A DNA stretch of 19,659 bases from Ancrocorticia sp052089425 (GTDB lineage: Bacteria; Actinomycetota; Actinomycetes; Actinomycetales; Actinomycetaceae). Each line of letters opens with the position of its first letter. The stretch's first letter is position 1. The translations under genes and the position numbers were made by a program. Shown piece after piece: positions 1 through 6,641 of the stretch. The notes beneath the pieces are model-generated. The model was not told where the DNA came from. It worked only from the letters and a program-made list of their open reading frames with translations, and did no database searches. The stretch is from assembly GCF_052089425.1 (NCBI RefSeq), contig NZ_JBQCZW010000035.1, positions 1 through 19,659 on the forward strand, written 5' to 3'.

Positions 1-174
1 GCCCGCGTATCGGGCCGCCAGCTCAAGATCTCCGAGGATCGTGGCCCGCGCCGCGATGATCGTAGGCCCCGCTCCTCCGGTTCAGATCAGGCCGGCCACG
101 GGAAGAACTACGTTGGGGATCGCGACCGCCGTTACCGCGACGATCGCCGCAACGATCGCTTCGGGCGCCGGTAA
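1..174 (+). CDS. C-terminal end of a DEAD-box RNA helicase (partial)
   Basis: Frame 1 is open from the first base to a TAA at 172-174, giving the last 57 residues of a protein that starts outside the window. It opens with VSGRQLKISEDRG, which resembles the last strand of the DbpA/CsdA-type RNA-binding domain of DeaD helicases. After that comes a tail of about 45 residues dominated by Arg, Asp and Gly, with repeated DDRR and RDRR pieces. Such basic, disordered tails are typical of actinobacterial DEAD-box helicases and help bind RNA during ribosome assembly or RNA decay. The helicase core motifs lie outside the window, so the call rests on the tail alone. Another RNA-binding protein with an RD-rich tail is possible. 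Confidence 0.6.
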   Translation, partial: ARVSGRQLKISEDRGPRRDDRRPRSSGSDQAGHGKNYVGDRDRRYRDDRRNDRFGRR

Positions 175-188
175 AATCTAAAACGAGT

Positions 189-234
189 GACGACGACGGG
201 GCGAATCCTACGTACGGAACGCTCCGTCGTCGTC
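189..234. terminator. Hairpin terminator shared by helicase tail and the 187-aa gene
   Basis: Arms 189-203 and 220-234 form a 15-bp stem with one G-T wobble around a 16-base loop. On the minus strand the hairpin follows the stop codon of the gene at 237-800 and is followed by two short T runs (revcomp of 172-186), as expected for an intrinsic terminator. On the plus strand it follows the helicase stop codon but has no T tract, so termination in that direction is less sure. Confidence 0.6.
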
Positions 235-255
235 CACTACCATTCGTGAGCGTCC
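226..255. repeat. 30-bp imperfect direct repeat, copy 1
   Basis: This copy matches 972-1001 at 26 of 30 positions without gaps. It contains the right arm of the hairpin at 189-234 plus the stop codon and last five to six codons of the minus-strand gene at 237-800. Both copies encode Ala-His-Glu-Trp-stop on the minus strand, and one of the four mismatches is a synonymous His codon change. Confidence 0.75.
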
Positions 256-800
256 AGAATCGGCTGGGCGAGTAGCTTATCGGCGAGGAGATCATCATCG
301 CTGCCGACTGTAGCGAAGGCGACATCGAGTGGTGAAGAGAGAAACCATGAACGGTCTTCAGGCCACAAATAGCTTAGCTCGATCGAAAAGACATCGCCCC
401 ACCGCTGAGCGATCGGTCCGAACAGACCTTCCTTCAATGGCGCTGAGAACATCACGTAATGAAGATCGCCTGCCAGATACCACGTGCCCTCGGGCTGGTT
501 GAACCCGTAGTGCACTCCCCAGTCCTGCCGCGGAAAGTAAGCATAAACGGCGAAGCAACATGGGGTCTCTGGGTCGATCGATTCTAGAAGAATATGGTCG
601 ATAACCTCTTGTTGAGCATCGGAGGGCGGATCATCATTGCAATCGGGTGCCTGAAAGGGCACTTCGGCCCCCGGCACCGGTACTGTACCAGACGGAAGTA
701 TTCCGACTCGGCGAGCGTAGCCCTCTGGAAGAATGCCCATAGAACCACGCAACCATTGTGAAAACCAGATGGCCTGACCTTGGTCAATCCGTTCGATCAT
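237..800 (-). CDS. Unrecognised 187-aa acidic protein, possible immunity-type protein
   Basis: I do not recognise this protein with certainty. It is soluble, acidic and rich in Trp and Pro, with no signal peptide, membrane helix or catalytic motif. Near residues 150-165 it has LWPEDRSWFLSS, which recalls from memory a family of small actinobacterial hypothetical proteins with WPADRSW near the C-terminus, some linked to polymorphic-toxin loci. That resemblance is unverified. The reading frame stays open up to 989, but I chose the ATG at 798-800: the upstream part reads like non-coding sequence and a TATACT -10-like hexamer lies at 817-822. There is no clear Shine-Dalgarno. The gene is flanked by a 30-bp direct repeat and diverges from the small membrane protein gene at 992. 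Confidence 0.6.
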   Translation of the reverse strand: MIERIDQGQAIWFSQWLRGSMGILPEGYARRVGILPSGTVPVPGAEVPFQAPDCNDDPPSDAQQEVIDHILLESIDPETPCCFAVYAYFPRQDWGVHYGFNQPEGTWYLAGDLHYVMFSAPLKEGLFGPIAQRWGDVFSIELSYLWPEDRSWFLSSPLDVAFATVGSDDDLLADKLLAQPILDAHEW

Positions 801-816
801 GGTCACACTGTAGCCG

Positions 817-822
817 AGTATA
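817..822 (-). promoter_or_regulatory. Candidate -10 element for the 187-aa gene
   Basis: The minus strand reads TATACT here, 16 bases before the ATG at 800. No convincing -35 is seen at 17-bp spacing. The position supports the short start at 800 over the longer frame to 989. Confidence 0.35.
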
Positions 823-971
823 GACCGATTTTCACGGGAAAGCGACTCTTTATCCCTCGCTGTAGTACCTCGAATCGTCCTTGTTAGCGAGGCAGTCCTG
901 CTCCGATCAAGTTCAGAGCAGAGTACTGTATTACGGGTAACGTCGAGCCTCGCCTGCGTAGGCGGGTTCCT

Positions 972-1001
972 GTCGTCGTTCCCTACCATTCATGAGCGCC
1001 C
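972..1001. repeat. 30-bp imperfect direct repeat, copy 2
   Basis: Second copy of the repeat at 226-255 (26/30 identical, ungapped), 746 bp away. On the minus strand it reads as the last codons and stop of a gene, but the frame closes with TAA eleven codons upstream of Ala-His-Glu-Trp, so it can only be a remnant. The same DNA carries the ATG (992) of the plus-strand membrane protein gene; copy 1 has GTG at the matching place (246), followed by only eight sense codons. Confidence 0.75.
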
Positions 1002-1279
1002 GCAAGGCGAGGAGAAGATTATTGTTTGATTTTCTTGACAATCCCGTCTTCACTCTCATTCTCTTCGGCATGGTAACAGTTTGGTTCTTAGGGTATTCGA
1101 TTGCAGAGATGCCTAAAGCTCGAGATAAAAAGACGGGGAAGCAGAGGGGCCTGTACCAACGCTGGAGCCTTGCAAACCGTGATACGCGTTGGATGTTCAT
1201 TGGCGGGTGCGCTGCAGCGGTTGTGACCATTATGTCGGCTTTGGAACTCCTTGGCCTCATAACAATAACTGGTCCTTGA
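992..1279 (+). CDS. Small two-helix membrane protein, function unknown
   Basis: This 95-residue protein has a strongly basic N-terminus (SARKARRR), a hydrophobic segment at about 19-39, a basic polar loop at about 41-66 containing KARDKKTGKQRG, and a second hydrophobic segment at about 67-92. The pattern fits a small integral membrane protein with both ends cytoplasmic by the positive-inside rule. I recognise no family. No clear Shine-Dalgarno precedes the ATG. The start sits inside the 30-bp repeat, and the gene reads as lower in GC than its neighbours, which suggests accessory DNA. It converges on the SDR gene with a 16-bp gap. The amphipathic layout argues for a real gene, but this is not proven. 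Confidence 0.55.
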   Translation: MSARKARRRLLFDFLDNPVFTLILFGMVTVWFLGYSIAEMPKARDKKTGKQRGLYQRWSLANRDTRWMFIGGCAAAVVTIMSALELLGLITITGP

Positions 1280-1295
1280 GCAGCAAAAACTCCAG

Positions 1296-2090
1296 CTAGT
1301 CCACGAAATCAGTCAGCCTGAGGCGCCGGGAGTTTTCTCCCACGCCTTGGGCTGATTTTGTTTTCAGATCATCGAGAGAATCGGATCCTGCCCTCACCTG
1401 ACATCCGGACAGGCCGTCCAGCTCACCATCGGCGAAAGCCGCAGCAATCTCTGCAGCCTTGCCGGGATCCACCCACTCGGTCCGGCCCTCGTGCATCTTC
1501 GCGCCCTTGGTCATATCCGTGTACACAACGCCCGGCGCCAGTTCGAGCACCCGCAGGCCCTCGTCATAGCCGGCCATGTGAAGAGAACCTCCCAAGCGCA
1601 TCAGCGCCGTCTTGGACACGTAATAGGCGGAGGTGTTCGGGCGGTCCTTGATCGCCGCCCCCGAAGAGAGATCGATGATTCGCCCGCCACCGCGCTCCAA
1701 CATGCCGGGTACGAGAGCGTGCTGGATGAGGAAGGGAGCGCGCACATTGACCAACTGCGTGTACCACCAATCCTCCGGATCGGCCTCCCACGGTCTCTCC
1801 TCGCTGCCGAATACACCGGCGCAGTTGACGATCATATCCACACCGCCATCGGCCGTGATGATCTCAAGCATCTGTGCCAGGCGATCACGCTTTTCGAGTA
1901 AGCATGCGAGTGTGCACACGGAGGCGCCCCGCACCTCACATTCGGCCGCAGTGGCCTCAAGGGAATCTTGAGTTCGCGCCACAAGGGTCAGGGACCGGCC
2001 GGGCTTGGCAAGTTCGATTGCCAAGCGCTGGCCGATCCCACGCGATGCTCCTGTGATAAGAATGCGTTCTGCTGCTGGAACTGTGTTCAT
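1296..2090 (-). CDS. SDR-family NAD(P)-dependent oxidoreductase
   Basis: This 264-aa protein is a classical short-chain dehydrogenase/reductase with a Rossmann fold. It shows the glycine-rich cofactor motif TGASRGIG at residues 13-20, the NCAG motif at 89-92, a conserved Asn in NVRAPF (115), catalytic Ser at 142/143 in LSSGAA, and the YxxxK pair at Tyr156 and Lys160. Arg39 after the second strand (VART) suggests a preference for NADP(H). The substrate cannot be read from the sequence. The gene starts 14 bases after the pheT stop, and its GAGG ribosome-binding site overlaps that stop, so it is probably transcribed with pheST; I infer no functional link. No terminator is obvious in the short gap to the convergent gene at 992-1279. 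Confidence 0.93.
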   Translation of the reverse strand: MNTVPAAERILITGASRGIGQRLAIELAKPGRSLTLVARTQDSLEATAAECEVRGASVCTLACLLEKRDRLAQMLEIITADGGVDMIVNCAGVFGSEERPWEADPEDWWYTQLVNVRAPFLIQHALVPGMLERGGGRIIDLSSGAAIKDRPNTSAYYVSKTALMRLGGSLHMAGYDEGLRVLELAPGVVYTDMTKGAKMHEGRTEWVDPGKAAEIAAAFADGELDGLSGCQVRAGSDSLDDLKTKSAQGVGENSRRLRLTDFVD

Positions 2091-2104
2091 AGCCTAACGC
2101 TACC

Positions 2105-4657
2105 TCAGCTGCGCAGCTGCGCCCCCAACTTCTTACCTGTTTGCTTGATGATCTTCTTGCGAATGCCAGCCGTCTCCTCGGCGCTCAGCGTGTGATCGCC
2201 GCGTACCCGCAGTGCGTAGGCAAGCGATTTCTTGCCCTCTGGCACCTGCTCACCGGTGTACACATCGAAGAGCCGAACATCTTCCAGAAGATCCCCGCCA
2301 GCCTTGCGGATCACGGCCTCCAGCTGAGCGTTCGTCACGGCTTCGTCCACCACGAGCGCCACGTCCTCCTTGGCAGCCGGGTAGGTAAGAACGGGGCCGA
2401 TCTGCGCCGGATCACTTCCACGAGCGGCAAACAGCGCATCCGAATCGATTTCGAAGGCCACGGTTCGCGCGGGCAGCTCAAACGCCTTGCACACAGCAGG
2501 CGCAAGCTCCCCGGCGAAGCCCACGGACGTGGTTCCCGCAAAGATCTGCCCACAACGGCCGGGATGGTATGGCGCGTGCTCGGCCTGCGCAACGGTCAGA
2601 TCGATGCCAACAGTGCGGCCCATCGAGACCGCCGCCTCGATTGCGTCACGCCAATCCCACTGAACGGGGGCCAGCCCAGCTTGAGGCTCGGTGACCGCAC
2701 CGCAGGCAACACCGGCGATGTGGTGCGGCTGAGCGGGAATCGCTCCCATGAGTCCGCTGAGCACCTCATCGCTAGGCCGCTCCCCCACGGCCGCTGGCGG
2801 CGCGGCAACAACGCCCTGAGGCCTGCCCACAAGGCTGGCCTCGCAGATCGCCACAGCAGGGTTGCCGCGCGAAACGTTGAGGCGCGCGGTATCCAAGAGC
2901 GAATCCAAGATGCTGGTGCGAAGATAGGGCGCATCGTCCTGAAGCGGGTTGGCCAGCCGAATCGCTGTACGGCGTTCGTCGCTGATCCCCTGCTTGTCGA
3001 AGGCACCTACACCCACGAACGGGTAGGACAGCACCTGCACCCAGCCGGCTTCAGCCAGCGTACGCATGACATCGCGGCGTTGGCGCTGGACGGGCGTCAG
3101 GCCGCGGCCGGCCCTTGCCATTGGTAGCTCCACGGGGATCTCGTCATAGCCCACGAGCCTCGCTATTTCCTCCACGAAGTGCGCGGGACCCACAAGATCC
3201 GGGCGCCACGTTGGCGGGGTCACGCTCAGAACATCGCCCTCACCTGCAACGGTGCATCCGATATCGCTGAGGATCTCCTTGATGCGATCTTCGGGCACGT
3301 CCAGTCCCGCGATCCGTGCAACCTCGGCCACCGGGAAGTCCTGCGCTTCGGGGGCCGCGGTGGTGTCCAGATCGAACACTTCGCTTCCCGCTGTGCCTCC
3401 GCCGTATTCAACAAGGAGGTCAACAACAGCTTGCGCGGCCACGGGGGCGATCTTTGGATCCACTCCGCGTTCGAAGCGCTTGGCTGCCTCGCTGGGCAGC
3501 TTGTGCCGGCGCGACATCCGCGCCACGGACACCTGATCGAAGTGAGCGGCCTCGATGAGAACGTTCACGGTTCCGTCCGTGATTTCGGTATCGAATCCGC
3601 CCATGGTGCCTGCCAGTCCAAGAACGCGTTCACCGTCAGAATCGGTGATGAGGAGGTCCTCGGCTCCGAGCGTGCGCTCGGCCTCGTCCAACGTGACGAG
3701 CTTTTCGCCTTGGCGCGCGCGGCGGACGATGATCGGCCCGTTCACCTTGTCCAGATCGTAGGCGTGCAGCGGCTGGCCTAGATCCAGCATCACGTAGTTG
3801 GTGGCATCAACGGCCAGAGAGATGGGCCGCATTCCGGCCGCCGTGAGGCGGTCCGCCAGCCACTTCGGCGATGGCGCATGGGGATCCACACCCCGCACGA
3901 TGCGCGTGACGAAACGATCGCATCCCGGTACGCCATGAATCGGCGCATCATCCCGCACGTGTACGGGGAACCCATCGGAATTGGCCTCGGGAAGGCCGGA
4001 TTCTAACGCCGGATCGGTGAACACGGCGCCCGTCGAGTGATGATATTCGCGTGCCACGCCGCGCATGGCGAAGCAGTATCCGCGATCTGGCGTGATGTTG
4101 ATTTCGAGAGTGCGCCCGGCAATCCCAAGTAACCCACGAGCATCGGTTCCGGGCTTCGGCAAAGCCGCGGCGGCCTCGTCGTCGTCCCCCTTCGCCAACA
4201 CGATGATTCCGGATGCCTCGCCTCCAATCCCCAACTCGGTGGCCGAACAAATCATGCCATCGGAGGTGTGGCCGTACGTCTTGCGTGCGGCGATTGCGAA
4301 TCCGCCGGGAAGCACGGCGCCGGGCAGGGAGACCACCACGTAATCGCCAGCTTCGAAGTTGTGCGCACCGCAGATAATTCCGCGGGAGGCAAGCTCCGAG
4401 GGCTCCTTACCGGTCCCGGGGGCATCGTTGTGTTCGCCCACGTCCACACGGCAGTAGTTGATCACTTTGCCGTTGGATTGTTCTTTGGCTTCGCGGGTCA
4501 GAACTTTTCCGACGACGACGGGGCCGGACACCTCCGACTCGTGAATTTCTTCCTCTTCGAGGCCCACCTTGACCAGATCTGCCGCTAGCTGTTCTGGCGT
4601 GAGATCCTCGGGAACCTCAACGTGTGTGGCCAACCAATCGATAGGAATGAGTGGCAT
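2105..4657 (-). CDS. pheT: Phenylalanyl-tRNA synthetase beta subunit
   Basis: This 850-aa protein is the large subunit of the alpha2-beta2 enzyme that charges tRNA-Phe with phenylalanine using ATP. It starts MPLIPIDWLATHV, has the EMAP/Arc1-type tRNA-binding domain at about 40-165, the B3/B4 editing region (INITPDRGYCFAMRGVARE), a B5 DNA-binding-like domain, a synthetase-like core, and a C-terminal FDX-ACB anticodon-binding domain at about 756-850 (YPAAKEDVALVV). Its length is normal for bacterial PheT of roughly 800-850 aa. The frame is open 19 codons further upstream, but that part overlaps pheS; the ATG at 4655-4657 follows a GGAAGGGG site and lies one base after the pheS stop, which indicates translational coupling. 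Confidence 0.98.
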   Translation of the reverse strand: MPLIPIDWLATHVEVPEDLTPEQLAADLVKVGLEEEEIHESEVSGPVVVGKVLTREAKEQSNGKVINYCRVDVGEHNDAPGTGKEPSELASRGIICGAHNFEAGDYVVVSLPGAVLPGGFAIAARKTYGHTSDGMICSATELGIGGEASGIIVLAKGDDDEAAAALPKPGTDARGLLGIAGRTLEINITPDRGYCFAMRGVAREYHHSTGAVFTDPALESGLPEANSDGFPVHVRDDAPIHGVPGCDRFVTRIVRGVDPHAPSPKWLADRLTAAGMRPISLAVDATNYVMLDLGQPLHAYDLDKVNGPIIVRRARQGEKLVTLDEAERTLGAEDLLITDSDGERVLGLAGTMGGFDTEITDGTVNVLIEAAHFDQVSVARMSRRHKLPSEAAKRFERGVDPKIAPVAAQAVVDLLVEYGGGTAGSEVFDLDTTAAPEAQDFPVAEVARIAGLDVPEDRIKEILSDIGCTVAGEGDVLSVTPPTWRPDLVGPAHFVEEIARLVGYDEIPVELPMARAGRGLTPVQRQRRDVMRTLAEAGWVQVLSYPFVGVGAFDKQGISDERRTAIRLANPLQDDAPYLRTSILDSLLDTARLNVSRGNPAVAICEASLVGRPQGVVAAPPAAVGERPSDEVLSGLMGAIPAQPHHIAGVACGAVTEPQAGLAPVQWDWRDAIEAAVSMGRTVGIDLTVAQAEHAPYHPGRCGQIFAGTTSVGFAGELAPAVCKAFELPARTVAFEIDSDALFAARGSDPAQIGPVLTYPAAKEDVALVVDEAVTNAQLEAVIRKAGGDLLEDVRLFDVYTGEQVPEGKKSLAYALRVRGDHTLSAEETAGIRKKIIKQTGKKLGAQLRS

Positions 4658-4658
4658 A

Positions 4659-5744
4659 TCAGTTACCCCTTCCGGTGGTTCCGAACTGGAGCGAGAAACG
4701 CACATCGCCCTCAACCATGTCTCGCATATCCGCGATGCCGTGCCTCAACATGAGCGTGCGCTCAATGCCCATGCCGAAGGCGAAGCCTGAATACTCCTGT
4801 GGGTCAATGCCCGCGTTGAGCAAGACTTCGGGGTTGACCATGCCGCAGCCACCCCATTCGATCCAGCCCGGCCCGCCCTTCTTCTGGGGGAACCACAGGT
4901 CCATTTCCGCCGAAGGCTCGGTGAACGGGAAGAAGGAGGGGCGCAAGCGGGTACGGGCCTCGGGCCCGAACATGGCGCGGGCGAAATGATCCAATGTGCC
5001 CTTCAGGTGCGCCATCGTCAGGTGCTTATCCACCGCGAGGCCTTCCACCTGATGGAACACGGGGGTGTGCGTGGAATCCAGAGCGTCCGTGCGGAACACA
5101 CGGCCAGGGCAGGCGATATACAGCGGCGCCCCACGCTCCAGCATCGTGTGCGATTGAACAGGTGAGGTGTGCGTGCGCAGCACGAGGTTCGGCTGGGGAT
5201 CGGCGGAATCGTGATCCCCGGCCTGCTCCACGCCGTCAATGTAGAAGGTGTCCTGCATCTGGCGCGCCGGGTGATCGGGCCCAAAGTTCAGAGCATCGAA
5301 GTTGAACCATTCGTGTTCCACTTCCGGGCCCTCGGCAATGTCCCAGCCCATGGAAACGAAGAAGTCAGCCACATCTTCCAAAAGCACGGTCAGTGGGTGG
5401 CGGGCGCCCTGCGGGTTGCGGCGCGTGGGCTCGGTGACGTCCACGCGTTCCTCGGCCATGGCGCGGGCCTCGGCTTGAGCTTCGAGGCGTTCGGTTTCGC
5501 TGGCTAGCGCGGCTTGAATGGCCTTTCGGGCGCCTCCCATGAGTTTGCCAGCAACCGGTTTTTCGGACTTATCGAGCGTGCGGATGAGCGCATTGGCGTG
5601 AGTGATCGGGGCATTGTCCCCACTGTGTGCCAGGCGTGCCGCCTTGAGCTCTTCGAGCGTGTCCGCCGCTGCAAAGGCGGCCTTCGCCGCTTCCACTGCC
5701 GCGGCGATGCCCGCCTCGTCAAGCGGGCTCAGTTCCTCAGACAT
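4659..5744 (-). CDS. pheS: Phenylalanyl-tRNA synthetase alpha subunit
   Basis: This 361-aa protein is the catalytic subunit of phenylalanyl-tRNA synthetase. It has an N-terminal coiled-coil arm at about 10-105 that contacts tRNA, then the class II core. Visible signatures are NPQGARHPLTVLLED, the motif 2 region VFRTDALDSTHTPVFHQVEG, and motif 3 in FAFGMGIERTLMLRHGI near the C-terminus. The length matches the family. An AAAGG ribosome-binding site lies eight bases before the ATG. The gene leads a pheS-pheT-SDR operon and diverges from the PfkB-family kinase across a 54-bp gap. In many actinobacteria pheS follows the TrmH methyltransferase directly; here about 7.5 kb separate the two. Confidence 0.99.
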   Translation of the reverse strand: MSEELSPLDEAGIAAAVEAAKAAFAAADTLEELKAARLAHSGDNAPITHANALIRTLDKSEKPVAGKLMGGARKAIQAALASETERLEAQAEARAMAEERVDVTEPTRRNPQGARHPLTVLLEDVADFFVSMGWDIAEGPEVEHEWFNFDALNFGPDHPARQMQDTFYIDGVEQAGDHDSADPQPNLVLRTHTSPVQSHTMLERGAPLYIACPGRVFRTDALDSTHTPVFHQVEGLAVDKHLTMAHLKGTLDHFARAMFGPEARTRLRPSFFPFTEPSAEMDLWFPQKKGGPGWIEWGGCGMVNPEVLLNAGIDPQEYSGFAFGMGIERTLMLRHGIADMRDMVEGDVRFSLQFGTTGRGN

Positions 5745-5761
5745 GTCTGCCTTTCGCGTAG

Positions 5762-5796
5762 TTGACCACAGGACAGTCTAGTTCACTAGAGTGGTC
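5762..5796. promoter_or_regulatory. Divergent pheS / PfkB-kinase promoter region with inverted repeat
   Basis: For the plus strand, TTGACC (5762-5767) and TAGAGT (5787-5792) could form -35 and -10 elements 19 bp apart. The -10 ends six bases before the ATG at 5799, so the transcript would be leaderless. For the minus strand, TAGACT at 5775-5780 could be the -10 for pheS. Arms GACCAC (5764-5769) and GTGGTC (5791-5796) form an inverted repeat around a CTAG-TTCA-CTAG core at 5778-5789, a possible operator covering both promoters. Confidence 0.4.
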
Positions 5797-5798
5797 CC

Positions 5799-6641
5799 AT
5801 GCGCACAGTGTTTTGCGGGCTGACAACCATCGATCTCATCCAACTCATCGAGGCGGTTCCGGCTCCCGGTACGAAAGCCGTCTCGGATTCGGCGTTGTTA
5901 GACGTTGGTGGCCCGGCAGCGAACGCCGCACGTACGGCCGGCGCGCTGGGCGCCTATCCCACGCTGATCTCTCCGATCGGTACCGGCGTATTCGCCCAGC
6001 TCGCACACACATGGCTTGAGGGGGCTGGCGTGCAACTGATTGATGTGGCCGCTGAGGGAGATCCGGCGATCTCCGCGGTGGCGATTGATGCTCAGGGCGA
6101 TCGCACCGTCATCTCCACAAACAACACGGCGCGCAGCCATTCCTTCCCGGAACCCGACGTGCTCGATGGGGCAACGGCCCTCATGGTGGATGGACATCTG
6201 CTAGACGTTCAGATCGCGTTGGCGCGCACGGCCGAATCGGCGGGCATTCCGGTGATTCTAGATGGTGGCTCCTACAAGCCCGGGCTCGATTCCCTCCTCC
6301 CCCACGTGACCCACGCCGTGGTGTCAGCTGATTTTGAGCTTCCCGGAGTGAGCCGGGATCAAACGCTCGAAACCCTGCGCGGATATGGCATCGGGTTTGT
6401 GGCGCGCACCCACGGTGGCGGCAATATCGAGGCGATCGTGGAGAACAAGGCCTATTCGCTGCCCATCACACAGCCGGGAACTATCGCCGATACATTGGGA
6501 GCAGGCGATGTATTACACGGTGCCTTCACGGCCGCTCTGGGGGCCGGCCAAGACGGCCTGTCCTCACTTGCTGCCGCCGCTCAGCTTGCCACACTGTCCG
6601 TTCGGAGTGCCGGTGCGATGGGGTGGGTGGAAAAGCTCTAG
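5799..6641 (+). CDS. PfkB/ribokinase-family carbohydrate kinase
   Basis: This 280-aa protein belongs to the PfkB (ribokinase-like) sugar and nucleoside kinases, which transfer phosphate from ATP to a hydroxymethyl group. The N-terminal family signature is GGPAANAART at 37-46. The C-terminal signature is DTLGAGDVLHGAF at 231-243, with catalytic base Asp237 and the GAGD anion hole. It is somewhat shorter than ribokinase (about 310 aa). The substrate cannot be assigned; the DVxHGAF variant also occurs in sulfofructose-kinase-like members, but nothing nearby supports that pathway. It starts with ATG at 5799 without a Shine-Dalgarno, consistent with a leaderless mRNA. Its TAG stop overlaps the stop of the convergent old-yellow-enzyme gene. 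Confidence 0.92.
   Translation: MRTVFCGLTTIDLIQLIEAVPAPGTKAVSDSALLDVGGPAANAARTAGALGAYPTLISPIGTGVFAQLAHTWLEGAGVQLIDVAAEGDPAISAVAIDAQGDRTVISTNNTARSHSFPEPDVLDGATALMVDGHLLDVQIALARTAESAGIPVILDGGSYKPGLDSLLPHVTHAVVSADFELPGVSRDQTLETLRGYGIGFVARTHGGGNIEAIVENKAYSLPITQPGTIADTLGAGDVLHGAFTAALGAGQDGLSSLAAAAQLATLSVRSAGAMGWVEKL

Noticed and set aside
801..989. N-terminal extension of the 187-aa protein to 250 aa
   Set aside because: The extension lacks protein-like character, contains a -10-like element at 817-822 and begins next to the repeat; ATG 800 is the better start.
931..1260. Minus-strand 109-aa open frame opposite the small membrane protein gene
   Set aside because: It is antisense to a gene with a sensible two-helix layout, and its own product is a basic low-complexity sequence without recognisable features.
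1328..1341. GGGAG-TTTT-CTCCC hairpin near the SDR 3' end
   Set aside because: It lies inside the SDR coding sequence with only a 5-bp stem, so it is unlikely to be a terminator.
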